Source: JAVBTT01 sp031550325 (GTDB taxonomy: Bacteria > Bacillota > Clostridia > Oscillospirales > UBA929). From it: a stretch of 6,184 nt of DNA. A model generated the notes under the pieces. It had not been told where the DNA came from and did not search any database. It saw only the letters and a list, made by a program, of their open reading frames with translations. The stretch is taken from NCBI GenBank assembly GCA_031550325.1, contig JAVBOR010000067.1, positions 1 through 6,184 on the forward strand, given 5' to 3'. How positions within the stretch are numbered: position 1 is the first letter of the stretch; every line of letters begins with the position of its first letter. A program made the translations under genes and the position numbers. Shown piece by piece: positions 1 through 4,326 of this stretch.

Positions 1-128
1 ACGAAGACCCGTTTACGGGTAGCAAGTAACAAGCCCCACGCAGATGGCAGACCGTAATGCGCCTTAAGGCGCTGCTAGTATCATAGCCTTTAAGGCGTTA
101 CAAGAAAAGCCACCCGCTAAGCGGGTGG
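1..128 (+). mobile_element. Probable right end of an IS200/IS605-type (TnpB) element, truncated by the window edge
   Basis: No complete gene lies here. The stretch is a chain of short imperfect palindromes: a 14-bp palindrome gcgccttaaggcgc (59-72), gcctttaaggc (86-96), and a GC-rich hairpin ccacccgc/gcgggtgg with loop taa (110-128). This layout, with small stem-loops ending in a compact hairpin, is what I know from right ends of IS200/IS605 elements, where the 3' part of tnpB and the element end are also transcribed as the guide-carrying omega RNA. An 18-codon open frame from base 1 to a TAA at 55-57 could be the last residues of TnpB, but it is too short to identify. The rest of the element would lie upstream of the window. 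It could instead be an ordinary hairpin-rich 3' flank. The call rests on pattern resemblance only. Confidence 0.4.
101..128 (-). terminator. Intrinsic terminator for the minus-strand DMT transporter
   Basis: Read on the minus strand, an 8-bp GC-rich stem (ccacccgc/gcgggtgg, 3-base loop tta) is followed at once by the T-rich tail cTTTTcTTg. It lies 48 bases beyond the transporter stop codon. The plus-strand reading has no T-tract, so it should act only for leftward transcription. The same hairpin is the presumed end of the IS-like element. Confidence 0.6.
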
Positions 129-138
129 ATGATTACTG

Positions 139-158
139 CAAACCGCCACAGCGGTTTG
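139..158. repeat. Dispersed hairpin, copy 1 (arms caaaccgc/gcggtttg, loop caca)
   Basis: A perfect 8-bp inverted repeat around a 4-base loop lies between the transporter stop codon and its terminator. The same arms with different loops recur at 4031-4050 and 6009-6028. The arms are identical in all three copies, and the loop and surroundings differ. Confidence 0.8.
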
Positions 159-173
159 TTTCTGCCCCCGCTT

Positions 174-200
174 TGTCAAAGAGCCTTCTGCTCTTTGACA
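174..200. repeat. 11-bp perfect hairpin overlapping the transporter stop codon
   Basis: The arms tgtcaaagagc and gctctttgaca (174-184 and 190-200) enclose the 5-base loop cttct. The stem includes the TGA stop of the minus-strand transporter (178-176) and its last codons (KEQKAL). No T-run follows on either strand, so it is not a standard terminator. It may protect the 3' end of the message or be another member of the hairpin clusters seen beside all three genes. Confidence 0.7.
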
Positions 201-1048
201 GCCTGCGCAATCTGGCCGGCCACCACGGAAACAAGGATGACCGCGCCGCCGAGGATCGTATACAAATCCGGCTTCTGGCCGACAAAAACCATCACCCAGA
301 GGGGGTTAAGCACCGGCTCAACCGCCGTGATCAGGCAGGCCTGAAGCGGGGGCGTTCGGACAATGCCGATCGAAAAGAAGATATAGGCCAGCCCAACCTG
401 CACAACGCCCAGCCCAATGACCGCCGCCCACGCCACAGGATCGGCGGTCACCTCAAAAAACGCAAACGGCAGCCCAATCACCGCGTTAATCAGGAACCCG
501 ATCAGCAGGGACTGGCGCGGGTCAGTTCCCGGCATACGGTTAAAGAAAAACACGCCGGCAAAGCTCAGCCCGCTGACGATGGCCAGTACGTTTCCCAGCA
601 GTCCACCGTCGGCCAGACCGCCGAAAAAGAACAGCGTCATCCCTCCAAACGTGACCAAAACAGTTATTACCTCAAACTTCAGCGGTTTTTTTCGCAAAAA
701 CACCGCGCTCAACATAAGGATGAAGATCGGCGCTGTGAACTGCAGCAATATCGCGGCGGCGGCCGTTGTCAGCTTGTTGGCAAACACAAACAGCATCGTC
801 GTGGCGGACAAGCAGGCTCCGGCCAGGACATTGCCGCCCGTCCAGGCAATCGCGACGCGTTTTTCCGTTTTATACAGATACAGCGCAAACACACCTGCAG
901 CCAACACGGCGCGCAGCCCGATAATGGACATCGCGCCCCAGGGAATGAGTTTGATTCCCAACCCGCCCAGACTCCAAAGCAGCGCCGCCAGCAGCATGTA
1001 CAAAGAACCGCTCTGTGGTGTGTTTCTCAATGTAATAGAGTTTCTCAT
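176..1048 (-). CDS. DMT-superfamily transporter with two EamA domains
   Basis: Integral membrane protein of 290 residues, the usual length for the drug/metabolite transporter superfamily. About ten hydrophobic segments can be placed near residues 15-36, 38-58, 72-90, 95-115, 125-145, 150-170, 180-200, 205-229, 236-256 and 264-284, forming two EamA repeats. Family hallmarks are the QFTAPIFILMLSAVFLRKKP stretch closing the first repeat (103-122) and AVEPVLNPLWVMVFVGQKP in the second (242-260). EamA proteins export or import small metabolites such as amino acids and nucleosides; the substrate cannot be read from the sequence. The ATG at 1048 is the first start in the frame, but no clear Shine-Dalgarno precedes it; Met18 at the edge of TM1 has none either. 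A Fur-like operator sits 32-51 bases upstream, so metal- or stress-responsive control is possible. The gene stands alone, with a hairpin over its stop codon and a terminator beyond it. Confidence 0.93.
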   Translation of the reverse strand: MRNSITLRNTPQSGSLYMLLAALLWSLGGLGIKLIPWGAMSIIGLRAVLAAGVFALYLYKTEKRVAIAWTGGNVLAGACLSATTMLFVFANKLTTAAAAILLQFTAPIFILMLSAVFLRKKPLKFEVITVLVTFGGMTLFFFGGLADGGLLGNVLAIVSGLSFAGVFFFNRMPGTDPRQSLLIGFLINAVIGLPFAFFEVTADPVAWAAVIGLGVVQVGLAYIFFSIGIVRTPPLQACLITAVEPVLNPLWVMVFVGQKPDLYTILGGAVILVSVVAGQIAQAVKEQKAL

Positions 1049-1079
1049 TTTTAGATATTCACATCTTTCGGATATTTAT

Positions 1080-1099
1080 CATTCTTATTATCGAGAATG
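1080..1099. promoter_or_regulatory. Fur-like operator, copy A
   Basis: cattcttattatcgagaatg, an inverted repeat (cattct/agaatg), lies 32-51 bases upstream of the transporter start codon. It matches copy B at 1332-1350 in 18 of 19 positions. On the minus strand it reads GATAAT followed by AAGAAT, which resembles tandem GATAAT hexamers of Fur-family boxes. The Fur assignment is an inference from this resemblance; the repeat itself is plain. Confidence 0.45.
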
Positions 1100-1102
1100 C
1101 TG

Positions 1103-1133
1103 TGTATATTCCCCAGATTTTTCTTAGTGTCTA
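1103..1133 (-). promoter_or_regulatory. Candidate promoter of the DMT transporter
   Basis: On the minus strand, TAGACA (1133-1128, 5 of 6 to the -35 consensus) and TATACA (1108-1103, 4 of 6 to the -10) are separated by 19 bases, longer than the ideal 17. Transcription would begin near 1096, inside operator copy A, which would suit repression by whatever binds there. Confidence 0.3.
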
Positions 1134-1331
1134 TGCAAACGCTCCACGGACGTCATTTTTGTCCGCAAAACAAGAACAGGCAGAGTATTGCGTGTTTCTT
1201 TCATTTTTTGGCTGTGCTTTGTAGTGGCATACCAGTATATTACGCATGTGATAGTCCGTAAGAAATTTGAGAAACTCTTATTTTTCAACCGTTACAAGTC
1301 TCATCTTTTTTTGTCCTCTTATGCCACTGTG

Positions 1332-1350
1332 CATTCTCATTATCGAGAAT
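1332..1350. promoter_or_regulatory. Fur-like operator, copy B
   Basis: cattctcattatcgagaat contains the perfect inverted repeat attctc/gagaat with a 6-base centre attatc. It stands 252 bp from copy A in the same orientation and differs from it at one base. The complement reads ATTCTC, GATAAT, GAGAAT, three hexamers close to Fur-box units. No gene starts next to it, so it may act with copy A by looping or belong to a lost gene. Confidence 0.45.
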
Positions 1351-1429
1351 TTTAAGCTATATGAGGAATCACTGAGATTCTACGGGCAACTCGCATATTT
1401 CATGCGAGCGGATAATGAATAGTTATTCA

Positions 1430-1950
1430 CATCAACCATTTCGCCGTTACCACCCCTCTCCACTGATCCATGGCCATTTTCCCGGAGGGTTCACGCGCCA
1501 AATGGCGCGGATTTCATCTCACCCGCATGGCCAGCGCTGCGTAAGAGCGCCCCTTGGATATGGCCGGCGGGCGCAAACACCACCCTATTCGCTGATTTTA
1601 TGGGCGTTTCAAGCGTTGAGCCTATGCAACAAACGCTGGCAACGCATTTGTGCCGAGACCTCATCGACTGACACACGCGGCGGGCCGATCACGCGCAGGC
1701 CGGCCACGAGGCCATACAAATTTTCCGCCTCAGCATCCCTCCCGTGCCGTATACGGCGCGTGCCGTCGCAGCTCGCGCAAAACGCGAGGCGGCTGTCCGG
1801 CGCCTCGCCCGATTTATCGCGCGTGACTCTTTCCCAGAACCGGCCTTTGCGGATTCAATGCGTCGGCACCATGCGCCCGGCCCGTCTCTTTTCACTTTCT
1901 CACATTTCCAGGCCATCGGGAGGTTTACCTGTTCTGTAGATAAGTGGTAA
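1430..1950. other. GC-rich, palindrome-rich stretch with no confident gene
   Basis: Composition changes sharply from the AT-rich flanks. The stretch holds several short palindromes: cgcgcc/ggcgcg around aaat (1494-1509), gccgtatacggc (1746-1757), ctcgcg/cgcgag around caaaa (1772-1788), and gcgaggcg/cgcctcgc (1784-1791 with 1801-1808), the last overlapping the previous one so that the two stems compete. Frames are open on both strands, but their translations (rich in Arg, Pro and Ser, with no hydrophobic pattern or motif) look like products of GC-rich composition. I found no RNase P, tmRNA, SRP RNA or 6S hallmarks. It could be a structured RNA, a degraded gene or an old insertion. Confidence 0.5.
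1609..1854 (-). pseudogene. Possible gene relic: 81-codon open frame without a usable start
   Basis: This minus-strand frame is open between an upstream TGA (1857-1855) and a TGA at 1611-1609. It reads more like protein than the overlapping frames. It has mixed charges, a CASC pair of cysteines near residues 26-29, the stretch ENLYGLVAGLRVIGPPRVSV (about 44-63), and G/C-ending codons such as ctc gtg gcc ggc ctg cgc gtg. There is no ATG until near its end and no Shine-Dalgarno, so it could only be a fragment of a broken gene. I do not recognise the family. Chance openness in GC-rich DNA is an equally good explanation. Confidence 0.2.
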
Positions 1951-2274
1951 AGGCTTATGATACCCTAAATTTTTCCATTTTTCTATTCTTTCAGGCTCAC
2001 TTATTTGCTTGTGCCGCCGACACCGAGCGTTCAAGAGACCACAGCGCTTTTTCGCTAATCCTCTAATCGCTGCGGCACAACAGCTTTGAGCGTTTTGGCC
2101 TTCACGCATATGGCGCTTCTCAATATTGAAATGTGCTTGTCCTCTGGTTTATTGGTTCCTTAGTGTACTGCTTTGCTTTAACGCTCTTTTTCGCCGCTTT
2201 GCGCGGCAGCAGGGCGGTTTTCCCCTGAATCTGGCTGCGGCGCAAGGCGGAGGACATACAAATTTTTCAAAACT
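1951..2274. other. Gene-free leader region before the isomerase promoters
   Basis: No gene is seen. The stretch contains a 7-bp complementary pair gtgccgc/gcggcac (2011-2017 with 2072-2078) enclosing a smaller hairpin agcg/cgct (2043-2056), a gccgc/gcggc hairpin (2193-2207), and T-rich runs such as gctctttttcgccgc. None is strong enough to name. It separates the divergent transporter and isomerase genes. Confidence 0.4.
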
Positions 2275-2275
2275 A

Positions 2276-2304
2276 TTGTAAATCAATCCCCCATCGTTTA
2301 CAAT
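2276..2304 (+). promoter_or_regulatory. Candidate promoter P1 of the isomerase gene, mirror-symmetric
   Basis: TTGTAA (2276-2281, 4 of 6) and TACAAT (2299-2304, 5 of 6) are 17 bases apart, the ideal spacing. The two elements lie in a perfect inverted repeat ATTGTAAA/TTTACAAT (2275-2282 and 2297-2304), so the complementary strand carries exactly the same -35/-10 pair at the same spacing. It may therefore fire in both directions or be the binding site of a dimeric regulator. Confidence 0.5.
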
Positions 2305-2321
2305 AAGAACAGTTTATCTCC

Positions 2322-2350
2322 ATGAAATCTTCATAAGAATGGACTACAAT
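2322..2350 (+). promoter_or_regulatory. Candidate promoter P2 of the isomerase gene
   Basis: ATGAAA (2322-2327, 4 of 6 to the -35) and TACAAT (2345-2350, 5 of 6 to the -10) are 17 bases apart. The start site would be near 2357, on the palindrome acaatattgt (2357-2366). The -10 also pairs with ATTGTA at 2362-2367 as an inverted repeat. P2 would give a leader of about 55 bases. Confidence 0.4.
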
Positions 2351-2369
2351 GGAGAGACAATATTGTACG

Positions 2370-2390
2370 CGTTTTTGCAAGGCAAAAACG
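2370..2390 (+). promoter_or_regulatory. 5' leader hairpin abutting the ribosome binding site
   Basis: Perfect 9-bp stem cgtttttgc/gcaaaaacg with loop aag. Its 3' arm ends one base before the purine-rich Shine-Dalgarno at 2391-2400. Such a stem in the leader can shield the message from 5' decay or alter ribosome loading. It is followed by gagag, not T, so it is not a terminator. Confidence 0.6.
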
Positions 2391-2400
2391 GAGAGAGAGG
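2391..2400 (+). promoter_or_regulatory. Ribosome binding site fixing the isomerase start
   Basis: gagagagagg ends 10 bases before the ATG at 2411. Another ATG at 2401 directly touches it and opens only a 26-codon frame in a different register, so 2411 is the better start. Confidence 0.6.
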
Positions 2401-2410
2401 ATGAAGCGCC

Positions 2411-3937
2411 ATGAGTGCATCGCGCGAGAAGAAACTTCGTCAGGAATCCCGCACGGACCCTCAAAAGCATCAGAAAAATAAGAGGTCACCGGAGAGCGCG
2501 GACAAGTTTAGACGCAATATCGTCATTATCATTGTTGTTGTGCTTGTTCTTTCCCTGGCGGCCGTATTGTTCGTCAACTCCAGCCTGCCGCAGCAAATGA
2601 TGACCGCTGTGACGATTGACCGCGAAAAAGTGTCTGTCGCCGAGTACAACTATATGTACTACCGCGTTCGGGAAAATCTGATGCAGACCTATCAGCAGTA
2701 CGGCATAACCGTCCCTGCCGACACGGACGAGTATGATCCCACCGCAGGCACGACCTTTTCCGATTACTACGATGAGGAAGCCCTTGCCCAGCTCAAAACC
2801 ATCATCATCAGGTATGAGCAGGCACTGGACGCGAACATTGCCCTGAGCGACGAGAGCATTGCGACGATTGACAACTATATGGTACAGCTGTCCAGTGCGG
2901 CAAAATCCTATGACATGTCCGCCAATGATTTTCTGAGCGCCAATTACGGCAGAGGCGTCACGGAAAGCGTTCTGCGCCGTTTCCTCGAGAAATCGCTTCT
3001 GGGCGACCAGTGGACACTGGCCACAACGGAGGCCTACACCTATACGAATGAGGACTATGAGGCTGAGTATGCCGCTGCGCCCACTGACTACGACCTGGTC
3101 ACCTACCGTTCAATGTCGTTCAGCACCGCCGTGACCGATGACACTACCGAGATGACAGAGGACGAACAGACAGCCGCTACTGAAGACGCCAAGGCCTCGG
3201 CCAAGACCGCAGCCGACTCCATGCTGTCTGAACTGACCACATGGGACGACTTTGACGACGTGGCCGCCGCGTACGCGGATCCCGCGGCAGAGCAAACTGA
3301 CGCCGCCTCTTCGCTCAAAGAGAACGTTGCTTTTGGCAGTCTGTCCGCTGCGCTTCAGGAATACTTGTTTGACGAAACGCGCAAGGTTGGCGACAAAGCC
3401 GTGATCGAAGACAGCTCGGCCTATGTGGTCGTGATGTTTGACCACATCGCCCGCAACGAAACGCCCAGCGTGAACGTGCGCCACATCCTGTTTATGGCGG
3501 CCTCCGACAGCGACGTGGACATGGACACCGCGCGCTCCAAAGCCGCGCAAACGCTTTCCGATTGGAAAAGCGGTGCGGCCACGGAAGACAGCTTCGCCGC
3601 GCTGGCCAATGAGCGCACGGAGGACACAGGCTCGAACACCAAGGGCGGGCTCTATGATCGCGTCACTCCGGGAGAAATGGTGCCAAACTTCAACGCCTGG
3701 TGTTTTGATTCCTCCCGCAAACCAGGCGACACCGGTATTGTGGAGAATAAGGGCAATTACAACGGCGTTCACGTGATGTACTATATCGGCACGGATTTGC
3801 AGACATGGGCGGTTCAGGCCGAATCCAAGCTGTCCGAAGCTGCCTATACGGCGACGCTGAACGCCAAGCTTGAGCCCGTTGAACCGAAAATCAGCAGTTT
3901 TGCCATGCGCTTTGCGCACACCACGCGCGCCGTCTGA
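2411..3937 (+). CDS. Membrane-anchored peptidyl-prolyl isomerase with two parvulin-like domains (PrsA/SurA type)
   Basis: A 508-residue extracytoplasmic foldase that should help exported proteins fold outside the membrane. Residues 1-36 are highly charged and cytoplasmic, 37-56 form one transmembrane helix (VIIIVVVLVLSLAAVLF), and the rest is outside. There is no lipobox cysteine, unlike Bacillus PrsA, so it is a signal-anchored protein. A SurA_N-like helical segment follows (about 64-220). The clear parvulin/PPIC domain spans about 350-460: VRHILF with His358, GGLYDRVTPGEM (412-423) with Phe427 nearby, and GVHVMYY with His454. An upstream segment (about 227-345) has the same order of elements, ending GDKAVIEDSSAYVVVMFDH, but lacks the active-site His motif and looks like a degenerate copy with a long acidic insert. 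The length exceeds classical PrsA (about 290 residues) because of this duplication. The gene is monocistronic in context, with two candidate promoters, a leader hairpin, and two large hairpins after its stop. Confidence 0.9.
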   Translation: MSASREKKLRQESRTDPQKHQKNKRSPESADKFRRNIVIIIVVVLVLSLAAVLFVNSSLPQQMMTAVTIDREKVSVAEYNYMYYRVRENLMQTYQQYGITVPADTDEYDPTAGTTFSDYYDEEALAQLKTIIIRYEQALDANIALSDESIATIDNYMVQLSSAAKSYDMSANDFLSANYGRGVTESVLRRFLEKSLLGDQWTLATTEAYTYTNEDYEAEYAAAPTDYDLVTYRSMSFSTAVTDDTTEMTEDEQTAATEDAKASAKTAADSMLSELTTWDDFDDVAAAYADPAAEQTDAASSLKENVAFGSLSAALQEYLFDETRKVGDKAVIEDSSAYVVVMFDHIARNETPSVNVRHILFMAASDSDVDMDTARSKAAQTLSDWKSGAATEDSFAALANERTEDTGSNTKGGLYDRVTPGEMVPNFNAWCFDSSRKPGDTGIVENKGNYNGVHVMYYIGTDLQTWAVQAESKLSEAAYTATLNAKLEPVEPKISSFAMRFAHTTRAV

Positions 3938-3950
3938 CCTTCATCTGAGT

Positions 3951-3993
3951 TCTGCGTTGAGCCTGCCCTTGACGGGCAGGCTCAACGTGCAGA
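3951..3993. repeat. Long hairpin just after the isomerase stop codon
   Basis: A perfect 14-bp stem (3955-3968 with 3974-3987; core gagcctgccc/gggcaggctc) closes on loop ttgac. Four more pairs follow across a 2-base bulge. It starts 13 bases after the stop codon. There is no T-tract on either side, so it is not a textbook terminator but could block 3' exonucleases. Confidence 0.75.
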
Positions 3994-4006
3994 CACACCT
4001 TCGGTT

Positions 4007-4074
4007 CTCTGGCAACGCGGAGATTGGGTGCAAACCGCGGTGGCGGTTTGCCCCCCATCTCCGCGGTGCCAGAG
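4007..4074. repeat. Very long hairpin: 32-bp stem carrying dispersed repeat copy 2 at its tip
   Basis: Arms 4007-4038 and 4043-4074 pair at 29 of 32 positions around the loop ggtg. The innermost 16 bases (4031-4038 and 4043-4050) are the same caaaccgc/gcggtttg arms found at 139-158 and 6009-6028. The outer stem (ctctggca ... tgccagag) is unique to this copy in the window. There is no transposase gene inside and no T-tract, so it resembles a small non-autonomous palindromic element or a strong RNA-stabilising hairpin rather than a terminator. Confidence 0.85.
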
Positions 4075-4309
4075 TCAATCCAAAAAAACATTTGGGTTTA
4101 CCCTATTTCGGTTTTTGTCCAGCCGGGGCATACTCGGCGACGGCCTTGCTTTGCGCCGCGCCAGAAGTTCTGGTCAAAACAGAGAACTTTTCTGCCGCTT
4201 GATGCGCTTGCCCGGCGGGCAATTTCCCATTTATCGGACGTAGAAAATCACTCTTCCGAACGCTCCGCGCACATTAGGGTGTCAACATACACTAGTAAAG
4301 ACTGCTGTC
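4075..4309. other. Leader region of the xylulokinase gene
   Basis: No gene and no confident promoter is seen. Small stems are aagttct/agaactt (4165-4171 with 4183-4189) and ttgccc/gggcaa (4208-4222). The hexamer tgtcaa occurs at 4280-4285 and 4306-4311, spaced 26 bases, just before the ribosome binding site; on the other strand these read TTGACA. The kinase frame stays open through this stretch without any protein-like content. Confidence 0.4.
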
Positions 4310-4316
4310 AAGGAGG
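4310..4316 (+). promoter_or_regulatory. Strong ribosome binding site fixing the xylulokinase start
   Basis: aaggagg followed by a G-run lies 10 bases before the ATG at 4327. It decides the start in favour of 4327 over the 101 extra in-frame codons that are open upstream. Confidence 0.85.
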
Positions 4317-4326
4317 GGGAAGCCGC

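Larger units (their letters stand above)
1100..1414. other. AT-rich gene-free spacer
   Basis: This stretch is visibly AT-rich, in contrast to the GC-rich genes. It carries the candidate transporter promoter, operator copy B (1332-1350) and a hairpin with arms ctcgcat/atgcgag (1390-1408). Just beyond, at 1416-1429, lies a palindrome-like tgaata/tattca pair. Only very short reading frames exist; a 38-codon minus-strand frame (1131-1247) has no ribosome binding site. Confidence 0.6.

Noticed and set aside
125..1054. 309-codon plus-strand frame opposite the transporter
   Set aside because: It is antisense to a clear ten-helix membrane protein. Its very polar Gln/Arg/His-rich translation is the mirror of hydrophobic codons.
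1131..1247. 38-codon minus-strand frame between the two operator copies
   Set aside because: It is AT-rich with no ribosome binding site, no recognisable sequence, and a length expected by chance.
1415..1939. 174-codon plus-strand open frame in the GC-rich block
   Set aside because: The product is Arg/Pro/Ser-rich with no motif or hydrophobic pattern, there is no Shine-Dalgarno before its ATG, and several other frames are equally open, so it reads as a by-product of GC-rich composition.
1430..1950. GC-rich block considered as rnpB, ssrA, SRP RNA or a group II intron
   Set aside because: None of the conserved sequence hallmarks of these RNAs could be found on either strand.
3110..3919. 269-codon minus-strand frame within the isomerase gene
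   Set aside because: It is the shadow of a recognised gene, with no ribosome binding site or recognisable domain.
4024..4326. In-frame 101-codon N-terminal extension of xylulokinase
   Set aside because: The FGGY fold starts at once with VLGIDLGTS after the 4327 ATG, the aaggagg site fits that ATG, and the extension crosses the long hairpin and has no homology-like content.
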